A stretch of DNA of 64,000 nt, taken from the NCBI RefSeq assembly GCF_040513375.1, contig NZ_JBEVTG010000002.1:682001-746000 (forward strand), in the 5' to 3' direction. The position numbers and the translations under genes were made by a program. This document shows, piece after piece, positions 51,531 to 60,801 of the stretch. A model generated the notes under the pieces. It worked only from the letters and a program-made list of their open reading frames with translations. It ran no database searches and was not told the origin of the DNA. Source of the stretch: Flagellimonas_B algarum. GTDB taxonomy: Bacteria; Bacteroidota; Bacteroidia; Flavobacteriales; Flavobacteriaceae. Each line of letters begins with the position of its first letter. Position 1 is the stretch's first letter.

Positions 51531-53342
51531 ATGAGTACTGAAACAATGGAAAAGGAAATCCTTCGCGGAGGCCAGTTTCTGGTCAAAGAAACGCAATGTG
51601 AGGATGTTTTCACCCTAGAAGACCTGACCGAAGAACAGCAAATGATGCGGGAAAGCACCAAGGAATTCGTCGATCGAAAACTTTGGGCGCATTGGGAGAA
51701 GTTTGAGAAGAAAGATTACGCCTATACCGAAGAAGCCATGCGTGAAGCCGGTGAGTTGGGCTTGTTGAGCATAGCGGTCCCAGAAGCCTATGGCGGAATG
51801 GGAATGGGCTTTGTTTCGACCATGTTGGTCTGTGATTACATCTCAGGTGCGACCGGTTCATTCAGTACGGCTTTCGGGGCACATACCGGTATCGGTACCA
51901 TGCCCATTACCCTATACGGAACCGAAGAGCAGAAACAAAAGTATGTGCCCAAATTGGCCTCTGGTGAATGGTTCGGGGCTTATTGCCTAACCGAGCCCGG
52001 AGCCGGATCGGACGCCAACTCCGGTAAGACCAAGGCGGTGCTTTCCGAAGACGGCAAATCGTACAAGATCACCGGGCAGAAAATGTGGATTTCGAACGCG
52101 GGCTTCTGCAGTCTCTTCATTGTTTTCGCACGCATCGAAGACGACAAGAACATTACCGGGTTTATCGTCGAGAACGACCCAAGCAATGGCATCACCCTAG
52201 GCGACGAAGAGAAGAAATTGGGTATCCATTCCTCGTCGACACGCCAAGTGTTCTTCAACGAGACCGTTGTTCCGGTTGAAAATATGTTGTCGGAGCGTGG
52301 CAATGGATTCAAAATCGCCATGAACGCCTTGAACGTCGGTCGAATCAAATTGGCAGCCGCCTGTTTGGAGGCACAACGCCGTGTGATCAACGAAGCGGTG
52401 AATTACGCCAACGAACGCATACAATTCAAGACGCCGATCATGAATTTCGGGGCCATCAAGGCCAAGATCGCCGACATGGCGACCAATGCCTACGTTGATG
52501 AGGCAGCCTGTTATCGTGCCGCCAAGAATATCGAAGACCGCATCGCCATCCGCGAAGCGAATGGAAACACCCATCAAGAAGCCGAACTCAAAGGTGTCGA
52601 GGAATATGCCATCGAATGCTCCATATTGAAAGTGGCGGTTTCCGAACACGTTCAGGACACTACCGATGAGGGCATACAGATTTTTGGGGGCATGGGATTC
52701 AGTGCTGATACCCCGATGGAGTCGGCCTGGAGGGATGCGCGGATATCCCGCATCTATGAAGGCACCAACGAAATCAACCGCATGCTCGCTGTGGGCATGT
52801 TGGTGAAAAAAGCCATGAAAGGCCATGTCGATCTTTTGGGACCTGCCACGGCAGTCGGCGAAGAGCTGATGGGAATTCCATCTTTTGACACTCCTGACTT
52901 TTCAGAACTTTTCGCCGAAGAGAAAGACTTGGTCGCAAGACTGAAAAAAGTATTTTTGATGGTTGCCGGAAGTGCGGTGCAAAAGTACGGAACCGAATTG
53001 GAGAAGCACCAACAACTTTTAATGGCGGCCTCTGATATCTTGATCCAAGTTTACTTGGCCGAGTCGGCTATTCTCCGAACCGAGAAAAACGCCAAACGAT
53101 ATGGTGAGGAAGCTCAAGCGACCCAAATAGCCATGTCACGCCTGTACCTCTATCGCGCCGTTGACATTGTAGTCCAAAAAGGGAAGGAAGCCATCGTTTC
53201 TTTCGCTGACGGAGACGAACAACGCATGATGTTGATGGGCTTGAAGCGCTTTACGAAATATACGAACCAACCCAATGTAGTGGCTTTACGTACGGCAATA
53301 GCCGATAAGGTGGCTGCTGATAATGGGTATACCTTCGACTAA
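51531..53342 (+). CDS. fadE: Acyl-CoA dehydrogenase (FadE-like, long form)
   Basis: The 603-residue FAD enzyme has the acyl-CoA dehydrogenase core: YCLTEPGAGSDANSGKTKA, KMWISNAGF and the segment IFGGMGFSADTPMESAWRDARISRIYEGTNEINRML (by position 385-420). An extra C-terminal helical domain of about 170 residues follows, as in very-long-chain enzymes and Bacillus FadE. It does the first oxidation step of beta-oxidation. It is the last gene of the operon and is followed by a terminator. Confidence 0.95.
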   Translation: MSTETMEKEILRGGQFLVKETQCEDVFTLEDLTEEQQMMRESTKEFVDRKLWAHWEKFEKKDYAYTEEAMREAGELGLLSIAVPEAYGGMGMGFVSTMLVCDYISGATGSFSTAFGAHTGIGTMPITLYGTEEQKQKYVPKLASGEWFGAYCLTEPGAGSDANSGKTKAVLSEDGKSYKITGQKMWISNAGFCSLFIVFARIEDDKNITGFIVENDPSNGITLGDEEKKLGIHSSSTRQVFFNETVVPVENMLSERGNGFKIAMNALNVGRIKLAAACLEAQRRVINEAVNYANERIQFKTPIMNFGAIKAKIADMATNAYVDEAACYRAAKNIEDRIAIREANGNTHQEAELKGVEEYAIECSILKVAVSEHVQDTTDEGIQIFGGMGFSADTPMESAWRDARISRIYEGTNEINRMLAVGMLVKKAMKGHVDLLGPATAVGEELMGIPSFDTPDFSELFAEEKDLVARLKKVFLMVAGSAVQKYGTELEKHQQLLMAASDILIQVYLAESAILRTEKNAKRYGEEAQATQIAMSRLYLYRAVDIVVQKGKEAIVSFADGDEQRMMLMGLKRFTKYTNQPNVVALRTAIADKVAADNGYTFD

Positions 53343-53371
53343 TTCAAATAGCTTCACCAAGCTAATTTGAG

Positions 53372-53398
53372 AACCGCCCTTATCGGGCGGTTTTTTTT
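53372..53398 (+). terminator. Intrinsic terminator of the fad operon
   Basis: The stem AACCGCCC / GGGCGGTT with a five-base loop and eight T, 30 bases after the fadE-like stop. Confidence 0.88.
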
Positions 53399-53406
53399 AT
53401 GTGCAT

Positions 53407-53437
53407 TTTGCCAGCATGACCGTTGGGTTTACCTTTA
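53407..53437 (+). promoter_or_regulatory. Candidate promoter of the PLP decarboxylase gene
   Basis: TTTG (53407-53410), 19 bases, TACCTTTA (53430-53437), one base off TAnnTTTG. The box ends 4 bases before the ATG, so the transcript would be leaderless or nearly so. Confidence 0.5.
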
Positions 53438-53441
53438 TGGC

Positions 53442-54887
53442 ATGAACCAAGAATTGCTTGACCAGCTGTATGACCCACAAGCCTTTGAGGCCCATGGAAA
53501 ACGTTTTATCGAAGTCTTGACGGCCCATCTTGAAAGGACTACCAAAGGGCATACCGAAAGGGTTATTGCCTGGAATACGCCCGAAAAGGAACTGGAGTTT
53601 TGGCAATCCTTTTTGAAAGAGGGGGATTCCAATGACTTTTTAGATGAAATCCTGGCCCGAACCATCCACACCCATCATCCACGCTATGTCGGGCATCAAG
53701 TGGCGGCCACTGCACCACTTACTGCTTTGACCAGTATGGTCAGTGGGTTGTTGAACAATGGAATGGCCGTATATGAAATGGGTATGGCCCCATCGGCCAT
53801 TGAACGTGTGGTCATTGATAGCATTTGCGCGCGTATCGGGTATTCTGAAGACTCCGGTGGGTTTCTTACCTCGGGAGGTACTTTGGCCAATCTGACGGCC
53901 ATGCTCTCGGCACGGAGGGCCAAAGCGAGTGGTGATGTCTGGAATCAGGGGCATCAGGGTGCTTTGGGTATTATGGTTTGCGAGGAGGCCCATTACTGTA
54001 TCGACCGTGCTGCCAAAATTATGGGATTAGGGGAGCAAGGGATCATCAAGATTCCCGGTAAAAAAGACCACTCGATGGACGTGGCTACCCTGGAGACTTA
54101 CTTTCAGGAAGCGACCGCAAAGGGTATCGAGATATTCGCCATTGTTGGATCTGCCCCTTCAACGGCTACCGGAGCTTATGATGATCTTGAAGCCATAGCG
54201 GAATTCGCTAAAACACACAACCTTTGGTTCCATGTCGACGGGGCCCATGGTGGGGCCGCTATCTATTCAAAAAAATACGCCCCATTGGTCTCCGGCATCG
54301 AAAAGGCCGATTCGGTCGTCATTGATGGCCACAAAATGTTGTTATTGCCAACAATCACCACGGCATTGCTGTTCAAAAACAAAAGGGACGCACAACACAC
54401 CTTCAGCCAAACCGCGGATTACCTATTGGATGATTCGCTTGAAGAACAGTGGTTCAATAGCGGAAAAAAGACCTTCGAATGTACCAAGACGATGATGAGC
54501 CTCCATTGGTACCTTCTTTTGAAGGTGTATGGTGAAGCCGTCTTTGACAGTTTTGTTACCCGCCAATTCGATTTAGGAAAAGCCTTTGCCACGGAACTGA
54601 AGAATCATCCTGGTTTTGAAATCGCCACACCACCGCAATCGAACATTGTTTGCTTCAGGTGGACACATCGTGACTTAAACCAATCGGAATTGGACGGTAT
54701 CAATGCTGAAATCAGACAAATTCTCTTGGAAGAAGGCCGGTTTTACTTGGTACAGACCAAGCTACGTGGCATTCTTTATTTACGGATATCGTTGATGAAT
54801 CCGTTCACCACGATGGAACACTTGCGTGCATTGCTACAAGAGCTTGAAAGCAAGGCCCAAAAGCTTGCAGTCGGGCTCGTTAACTGA
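53442..54887 (+). CDS. PLP-dependent decarboxylase, group II
   Basis: A 481-residue fold type I enzyme with TSGGTLANLTAMLSAR, the PLP-stacking HYCIDRAAKIMGLG, FHVDGAHGGAAIYS and the Schiff-base lysine in VIDGHKMLLLP. It belongs to the glutamate/diaminobutyrate/aromatic amino-acid decarboxylase group. The substrate cannot be fixed from the visible motifs. The frame is open from 53367, but that part covers a terminator, so ATG 53442 is used. The gene ends in an 8-base convergent overlap with the GH15 gene. Confidence 0.88.
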   Translation: MNQELLDQLYDPQAFEAHGKRFIEVLTAHLERTTKGHTERVIAWNTPEKELEFWQSFLKEGDSNDFLDEILARTIHTHHPRYVGHQVAATAPLTALTSMVSGLLNNGMAVYEMGMAPSAIERVVIDSICARIGYSEDSGGFLTSGGTLANLTAMLSARRAKASGDVWNQGHQGALGIMVCEEAHYCIDRAAKIMGLGEQGIIKIPGKKDHSMDVATLETYFQEATAKGIEIFAIVGSAPSTATGAYDDLEAIAEFAKTHNLWFHVDGAHGGAAIYSKKYAPLVSGIEKADSVVIDGHKMLLLPTITTALLFKNKRDAQHTFSQTADYLLDDSLEEQWFNSGKKTFECTKTMMSLHWYLLLKVYGEAVFDSFVTRQFDLGKAFATELKNHPGFEIATPPQSNIVCFRWTHRDLNQSELDGINAEIRQILLEEGRFYLVQTKLRGILYLRISLMNPFTTMEHLRALLQELESKAQKLAVGLVN

Positions 54888-56679
54888 TCGATTCCAAAAT
54901 TTTCTCCTCGCTGTGCTTGCGTGAAAAGTTGATCGCACACTCGATCAATGCCAAATGGGAATATGCTTGTGGGAAATTCCCGAGCAAGCGTTTCGTTTTG
55001 AAATCGATGTCCTCACTGAACAAGCCCAAGTGATTGCTATATCCCAACAACTGTTCGAAATGGGCAAGTGCTTTTTCTTCCTCCCCGATTTTGAACAAGG
55101 CATTGATGAACCAGAACGTACAAATGGTGAACGAAGAAGAGGGCAAGCCGAAATCATCTTCGTTTTTATAGCGGTACAATAGTCCGTCATTGCTCAAATC
55201 ACGTTCGATGGCCTTCACGGTACTGACGAACTTCGGGTCTTTGGCATCGATGAACCCGTACGACTCCATCAATAAAACGGAGGCATCCAGATGGTAGGAT
55301 CCGTAGGATTGTACAAAGGCCTGAACGTCATCGTTCCATGCATTTTCGTAAATATCGGCCCGAATTTCTTCTTCGATGGGTTGCCATTTCTTGATCTTCC
55401 CGTGTTTTCCGAATATGCGTGCGACCTTGATGGCACGATCCAAAGCCACCCAACAGAGTACCTTCGAAAAGGTGAAATGACGGTCTTCGCCACGAAACTC
55501 CCAGATACCCTTATCGGGTTCCTTCCAGTGCTTATTGACGATCCAAACGATTCCTTTGGTAATGCTCCAAAGTTCCTCACCGTTTTCAATATCGTTGCTG
55601 AACTTCATCAACTGCTCGTAAATGACGTCCATCAAAATACCATAGATATCGTTCTGTTTTTGCTTATAAGCGGCATTTCCGGTACGTACCGGCTTGGATC
55701 CCTTATACCCATCAAGATGTTCGAGGGTATTCTCGGTCAGTCTTTTCTCCTTGTTGATCCCGTACATGATCTGGAGTTTTTCGTCCTTGTCGGGCATCAA
55801 ATCGATAATAAACTGCAAGTAGCGCTTGGCGGAGTTTTTATGGCCCAATTCCGAGACCACTTTGATGACCATCGAGGCATCCCGTATCCAACAAAAGCGG
55901 TAATCCCAATTCCGGACCTCTCCTATGGTTTCAGGCAAAGAGGTGGTGGCAGCGGCCAGTACGGCCCCGGTCTTATCATAGGTCAACATCTTTAATGTTA
56001 ACGCGCTGCGCATGATCTGGTCGTTGAATTTCTTATAGGAAGGGGTGCGATCCACCCAATCCAACCAATAGATCTTGGTACGTTCCAACTCCAATGAAAC
56101 CTTTTCGGTAGTCGGTTTAAAGATCTTTTCGTTATAACAAATCGAGAAAAAACCGTCTTCTTTTAGGGTGATCTCACCGCCATTGACCACCGTTTCCTTA
56201 TCGAAAGACGTGTAAAGGAAGAGTGTATCGAACTTTCGTTTACTGGTCAGGCTAACGATAAAATTCGTCTTGACGTAATTCGTGGTCTCGCCCTGGGCAT
56301 ACACCAATTTGGGGTCATAAAGCACGCTGAACTTCGGTGCACCCGAAATGTGTTTGATGTATCGAACGACCTCGGGTGGCGCATTGTATTTGCCGCTCAA
56401 CTTATGGTAGCGCGGCATAAAATCGTGTACTTCAAAAGTATTCTCCCCATCCGAATACCGTGTGATCAAAATGGCGGTATTGCGAAAGTACTTCTGGGTG
56501 ATTTCGTAATTGTATCGGGTCAAGATCTCAAAACTGCCCCCCTTCTTCTCATCGAGAAGTTTGGCGAAAATCGAAGAGGAATCGAACTGCGGTAAACAGC
56601 ACCAATCCAGCGATCCGGTATCGGAAATCAAAGCGGCACTTCGGCAGTTACCGATTATTCCGTAATTTAGGTTATCCAT
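54880..56679 (-). CDS. Glycoside hydrolase family 15 (trehalase/glucoamylase-like)
   Basis: The 599-residue protein has an N-terminal trehalase-like domain (IGNCRSAALISDTGSLDWCCLPQFDSSSIFAKLLD, by position 8-42). A GH15 (alpha/alpha)6 barrel follows, with RNWDYRFCWIRDASMVIKV, ENGEELW and a SFTICTFWFINALF segment near the end. No signal peptide is seen, so it is cytoplasmic. Bacterial and archaeal proteins of this layout cleave trehalose or glucans. It is divergent from the otsAB fusion with a 99-base gap, so a trehalose role is likely but not proven. Confidence 0.85.
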   Translation of the reverse strand: MDNLNYGIIGNCRSAALISDTGSLDWCCLPQFDSSSIFAKLLDEKKGGSFEILTRYNYEITQKYFRNTAILITRYSDGENTFEVHDFMPRYHKLSGKYNAPPEVVRYIKHISGAPKFSVLYDPKLVYAQGETTNYVKTNFIVSLTSKRKFDTLFLYTSFDKETVVNGGEITLKEDGFFSICYNEKIFKPTTEKVSLELERTKIYWLDWVDRTPSYKKFNDQIMRSALTLKMLTYDKTGAVLAAATTSLPETIGEVRNWDYRFCWIRDASMVIKVVSELGHKNSAKRYLQFIIDLMPDKDEKLQIMYGINKEKRLTENTLEHLDGYKGSKPVRTGNAAYKQKQNDIYGILMDVIYEQLMKFSNDIENGEELWSITKGIVWIVNKHWKEPDKGIWEFRGEDRHFTFSKVLCWVALDRAIKVARIFGKHGKIKKWQPIEEEIRADIYENAWNDDVQAFVQSYGSYHLDASVLLMESYGFIDAKDPKFVSTVKAIERDLSNDGLLYRYKNEDDFGLPSSSFTICTFWFINALFKIGEEEKALAHFEQLLGYSNHLGLFSEDIDFKTKRLLGNFPQAYSHLALIECAINFSRKHSEEKILESIS

Positions 56680-56778
56680 GCAACGTAACTATGTTTCGAC
56701 TGTGTATTGTAGGTTTTTTCTTTCTTATAAAACCGAAAAACCCCTTTTTTATTACATTTTTGCGATAAAATATCTTAG

Positions 56779-58989
56779 ATGAGTAAAACTATAATTATTT
56801 CCAATAGGCTGCCAGTCCAACTGCAAATAAGTGATGGCGGTCTTTCGGCCATACCCAGCGTCGGCGGTTTGGCCACGGGAATGAAATCGGTGCACAGCGG
56901 AGGTGAAAGTTTGTGGATCGGCTGGTCTGGACTGACCGATGAGGATATTCCGGCCCCTTTGGCACCAGAGATCGACAAGGCCTTGAAAAAGCACGGCTGT
57001 GCCAAGGTCAATCTGACCAAAAGGGATGTCGATGGGTTTTACTTCGGTTTCAGCAACAGGACCATCTGGCCTTTGTTCCATTATTTTTTGGAATACTCCG
57101 AATTCGAATTGGATTTCTGGAACAGTTACAAAGCGGTAAACCAAAAGTTCGCCGATGCCATTTTGGAGCAATCGGGTGAAAACGATACCATATGGGTGCA
57201 CGATTACCAATTGATGCTGGTACCCCAAATGGTGAAGGCGCAACGACCCAATGCTACCATCGGCTTTTTCCTGCACATCCCCTTCCCCTCTTATGAGATT
57301 TTTAGGACCCTACCCTGGCGTGAAGAAATCTTGGAAGGTTTGTTGGGTTCTGATCTCATCGGTTTCCATACCTATGATTACGAAAGGCATTTTTTAAGTT
57401 CCGTTCGCCGTTTATTGGGCTTGGAAGTAAGTTTTAACGATATCTTTCTGGAAAATCGGGTCATCAAGGTCGATTCGTTTCCCATGGGCATCGACTACGA
57501 TAAATTCAGTGCGGCCGCTAAGGTCCATCATGAAAACGCAGCTTCTGAACGATCCGATTTGCAAAAAAAGTTGGACGCCCATAAAGAGTCCGTCCCCGAT
57601 GGGAAGTTGATCCTATCCATCGACCGCCTCGATTACAGTAAAGGGATTGCCCAGCGCATCAACGCCTTCGAATACTTTTTGAACAAATACCCGGAGTATA
57701 AAGAAAAGGTCCGCTTGATCATTTTGGCCGTACCATCGAGATCCAATGTCCCGCAATACCAGGTCTTGAAACGTGAAATCGATGAGTTGGTCGGTCGTAT
57801 CAATGGGGAACTTTCAACGGTGAACTGGACGCCCATCTGGTACTTCTATCGTTCGCTCCCTTTCGAAAACCTCATCGATCTTTATACGTCGAGCGATATT
57901 GCCTGGTTGACTCCGTTACGCGATGGCATGAATCTCGTCGCGAAGGAATATGTAGCGACCCGCACCGATAAATCGGGGGTTTTGATCCTCAGTGAAATGG
58001 CTGGATCCGCCTATGAAATGAACGAAGCGCTGCTGATCAATCCGAACAATTTCGAACAACAGGCAGACACCTTGAAACAGGCGATCACCATGCCTTTGAA
58101 AGAACAAATGGCTCGAAACATGTTTTTGCAGAATCGCTTACAACGCTATAATGTCGAGGTGTGGGCCAAAGAATTTATGAGTGTCTTGGACCATCAAAAA
58201 GCCAATTTGGAAACCTATGTCTCCCGCAAGCTGAACAAGGATTTGGTGGAATCCATCACAAAGGAGTACCGCCAAGCGGGCAACCGCATTCTCTTCTTGG
58301 ATTACGACGGCACCCTGACCGGATTCCATAAGGATCCCCAAAAAGCCGTACCCGATGCCGAGTTATATGACATTTTAGATCGGTTGCACCAACAGCCGAA
58401 CACCACCCTCTTTTTGATCAGTGGCCGCGATAAGGAGACCTTTACCAAATGGTTCATCGATAGGAAGTATAACATGATCGTCGAGCATGGGGTGTGGATT
58501 TCGCAAGGCGGAGCGTCCTTCAAACTACTCGAACAGGTCAAAGACGATTGGATCGACAAGGTACAGCCGGTTTTGGAATCCTTCGTGGATCGGACGCCGG
58601 GTTCCTTTATCGAGAAAAAGAACTACTCCTTAGCGTGGCATTACCGCAACACCGATCCCGATTTTGGGGAGAAGCGGGCAACGGAACTCAATACCGTTTT
58701 GACCGGACTTATCGGTAATGACGATATCAGTGTCTTGAACGGCAATAAGGTCATTGAAGTCAAAAGTAGTAACGTGAACAAAGGCCGCGCTTCGGTTCGC
58801 ATGCTTGCGGAAAGCAACTATGATTTCATCATGGCCATCGGTGACGATTGGACCGACGAATTCATGTTCCAAGACTTGCCTGAAAGTGCGGTGACCATCA
58901 AAGTGGGCCTTAAAAAGACCCAAGCCAAGTACCATGTGGAAGGCACCAAGAAAGTGCGGCTGTTTTTAACTGAATTAATGGGATTATGA
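56779..58989 (+). CDS. otsAB: Bifunctional trehalose-6-phosphate synthase/phosphatase
   Basis: The 736-residue fusion has a GT20 synthase (to about residue 470) with GGLATGMKSVH, WVHDYQLMLVPQMV, FFLHIPFPSYEIFRTLPW and DGMNLVAKEY. A HAD-type phosphatase follows from about residue 500, with LFLDYDGTLTGF (nucleophile Asp), ISGRDKE and AIGDDWTDEFMF. It makes trehalose from UDP-glucose and glucose 6-phosphate in one polypeptide, a protectant against salt and drying. It overlaps the next gene by 4 bases (ATGA). Confidence 0.95.
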   Translation: MSKTIIISNRLPVQLQISDGGLSAIPSVGGLATGMKSVHSGGESLWIGWSGLTDEDIPAPLAPEIDKALKKHGCAKVNLTKRDVDGFYFGFSNRTIWPLFHYFLEYSEFELDFWNSYKAVNQKFADAILEQSGENDTIWVHDYQLMLVPQMVKAQRPNATIGFFLHIPFPSYEIFRTLPWREEILEGLLGSDLIGFHTYDYERHFLSSVRRLLGLEVSFNDIFLENRVIKVDSFPMGIDYDKFSAAAKVHHENAASERSDLQKKLDAHKESVPDGKLILSIDRLDYSKGIAQRINAFEYFLNKYPEYKEKVRLIILAVPSRSNVPQYQVLKREIDELVGRINGELSTVNWTPIWYFYRSLPFENLIDLYTSSDIAWLTPLRDGMNLVAKEYVATRTDKSGVLILSEMAGSAYEMNEALLINPNNFEQQADTLKQAITMPLKEQMARNMFLQNRLQRYNVEVWAKEFMSVLDHQKANLETYVSRKLNKDLVESITKEYRQAGNRILFLDYDGTLTGFHKDPQKAVPDAELYDILDRLHQQPNTTLFLISGRDKETFTKWFIDRKYNMIVEHGVWISQGGASFKLLEQVKDDWIDKVQPVLESFVDRTPGSFIEKKNYSLAWHYRNTDPDFGEKRATELNTVLTGLIGNDDISVLNGNKVIEVKSSNVNKGRASVRMLAESNYDFIMAIGDDWTDEFMFQDLPESAVTIKVGLKKTQAKYHVEGTKKVRLFLTELMGL

Positions 58990-60170
58990 GACGATCTACC
59001 AACCTTATTTTATGCGTTTTGATGTCAACTTTGGCCTTTGGCCAGAGCGATACCGAAATTTATCTTTTCGACTTCACCCTTGCTGGCGATAGTATTTCCA
59101 TTTCCGGAAAGACGAACATTTCCCAAAATGAGGGCTATGACAACCAGCCCTCGTTTTTCGATGCCAATACGATCTTGTTTTCCTCGACAAGGAACGGTCA
59201 AACGGATATTCGGTCTTATGCTATGGATTCAGGAACAACGACCTGGTTGACCGACACCCCGCAAGGCAGCGAATACTCCCCTACCCGAATTCCAGAAAGT
59301 AATGCGATTTCCGCCATTCGACTTGACACCACCGGATTACAGCGTCTGTATCGCTACAACATCAAAAAAGGGACCGACAAAAGCATTCTAAAAGACGCCA
59401 AGGTCGGTTATCATTATTGGTACGACCCCAATACGCTCGTCACCACGGTTTTGGTGGATAATAGGATGGACTTAGTACTGAACGATTTAAAAAAGGAAGT
59501 CTCAGACACCATTGAAACCAAGGTCGGTAGAGGGCTTGGCCGTGTGCCCGGAAAAGGTATGGTCTCGTATGTCAAATCCAATAACGGAAATAATGATATA
59601 TTGACGTTCGACCCCAATTCCAAAGCAACAGGTCCATTGGTCATTCCGATTCGGGAGGTGCAGGATTATGCATGGCATCCTTCGGGCTTTATCGTAATCG
59701 CCTATAAGAACATCTTGCTGAAATTGGACCCTAGCAAAGGAGCAGATTGGGAACCCTTTCATACCTTCAACGATGCCGATTTGGGTGGAATCACCCGTTT
59801 GGTATTTAGTCCCGACGGTCGAAAATTGGTCTTGGTTTCCTCCACTTCCCCCGAAGCCATTGTCCAAAAACAGCTAGACGCCTACAACAATCGCGATATC
59901 GATGCCTTTTTGGCGACCTATGCCGATTCGATTACCTTGTTTAATTTCCCCGGTGAACAGACGGCACAAGGATTGGACGCCATGAGGAAACAATACCAAG
60001 GTTTCTTTGAATCGACGCCCGACCTGCATTGTGAGATCAAGAACAGGATCGTGATAGGTAACAAGGTCATCGATGAGGAATTCTTGACCATCAACGGCCA
60101 AAACTTTTCGGCCGTGGCCATTTATGAAGTGGAAAACGGTAAAATTGCCAAAGTCACATTTTTAAGATAA
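58986..60170 (+). CDS. Secreted PD40 beta-propeller/SnoaL-like fusion
   Basis: The 394-residue protein has a signal peptide (MRRSTNLILCVLMSTLAFG). About 270 residues of TolB/PD40-like propeller repeats follow (NQPSFFDANTILFSSTRNGQTDI; YSPTRIPESNAISAIRLD; FSPDGRKLVLV). The C-terminal domain, from about residue 290, is SnoaL/NTF2-like (AYNNRDIDAFLATYADSITLFNF and YEVENGKIAKVTF). This combination is unusual; the role is unknown. It begins inside the otsAB stop (ATGA overlap) and is presumably periplasmic. Confidence 0.72.
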   Translation: MRRSTNLILCVLMSTLAFGQSDTEIYLFDFTLAGDSISISGKTNISQNEGYDNQPSFFDANTILFSSTRNGQTDIRSYAMDSGTTTWLTDTPQGSEYSPTRIPESNAISAIRLDTTGLQRLYRYNIKKGTDKSILKDAKVGYHYWYDPNTLVTTVLVDNRMDLVLNDLKKEVSDTIETKVGRGLGRVPGKGMVSYVKSNNGNNDILTFDPNSKATGPLVIPIREVQDYAWHPSGFIVIAYKNILLKLDPSKGADWEPFHTFNDADLGGITRLVFSPDGRKLVLVSSTSPEAIVQKQLDAYNNRDIDAFLATYADSITLFNFPGEQTAQGLDAMRKQYQGFFESTPDLHCEIKNRIVIGNKVIDEEFLTINGQNFSAVAIYEVENGKIAKVTFLR

Positions 60171-60180
60171 TTTCCCTTTT

Positions 60181-60801
60181 GTGAAATTCCCACATAACAT
60201 CAGCCGTATCGAAGCCTTCAGTGATGCTGTTTTCGCTTTCGCTGCCACCTTACTGGTGGTTTCGGTAGGCGATACCGACAGCGGTTCGATCTTGAAGGTC
60301 GATTGGCGGGTATTCTTGAGTTTCGGGGTCAGCTTTTTCGTATTGGTCAGCTTGTGGTCGGTGCACTACAATTTTTTCAGACGGACCAAACATATGGACA
60401 ATTGGATCATCGCCCTGAATTCGATTTTGCTGTTCGTGGTGTTATACTACATCTTCCCTTTGAAATCGTTGATCGATACCTGGGCCAGTGGCAACGGATT
60501 GAACGTTGAGGAATTTTCATCACTATTCCAGCTCTACAGTCTTGGTTTTTTCTTGATATTCCTATGCTTTTCCTTGATGTACCTCAGGGCTTACAAAAAG
60601 ACGAAATCCATTGAAAACGCCATTCAGCTGTTGTTCTATGCCCGCCATTTTGGTATTTATGTTTTCGTTTCCTTATTATCGATCCTTTTGGCAAAATTCA
60701 AAATCGGGTTGCTATTCGCCCTACCCGGTTTGATCTATGCCCTACTTGGACCTTTATGTTATGTGCACGGAGTGCAATTTGAAAAAAATCGTTTATCATG
60801 A
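60181..60801 (+). CDS. TMEM175-like (DUF1211) potassium channel family protein
   Basis: The 206-residue membrane protein has the RxxxFSD signature (RIEAFSDAVFAFAATLLVVSV) in the first of about six helices, which lines the pore in bacterial TMEM175 channels. Other helices include VFLSFGVSFFVLVSLWSVHY and YVFVSLLSILLAKFKIGLLF. Size fits a single-repeat subunit that would form a tetramer. The start is GTG at 60181, 10 bases after the preceding gene; the M28 gene overlaps its end by 4 bases. Potassium conduction is a family property and is not shown here. Confidence 0.78.
   Translation: MKFPHNISRIEAFSDAVFAFAATLLVVSVGDTDSGSILKVDWRVFLSFGVSFFVLVSLWSVHYNFFRRTKHMDNWIIALNSILLFVVLYYIFPLKSLIDTWASGNGLNVEEFSSLFQLYSLGFFLIFLCFSLMYLRAYKKTKSIENAIQLLFYARHFGIYVFVSLLSILLAKFKIGLLFALPGLIYALLGPLCYVHGVQFEKNRLS

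Noticed and set aside
53367..53441. N-terminal extension of the PLP decarboxylase gene
   Set aside because: It overlaps the terminator of the fad operon and the promoter; the normal start is the ATG at 53442.
56752..57276. 174-residue minus-strand ORF inside otsAB
   Set aside because: It is antisense to conserved synthase motifs and has no start context or recognisable domain.
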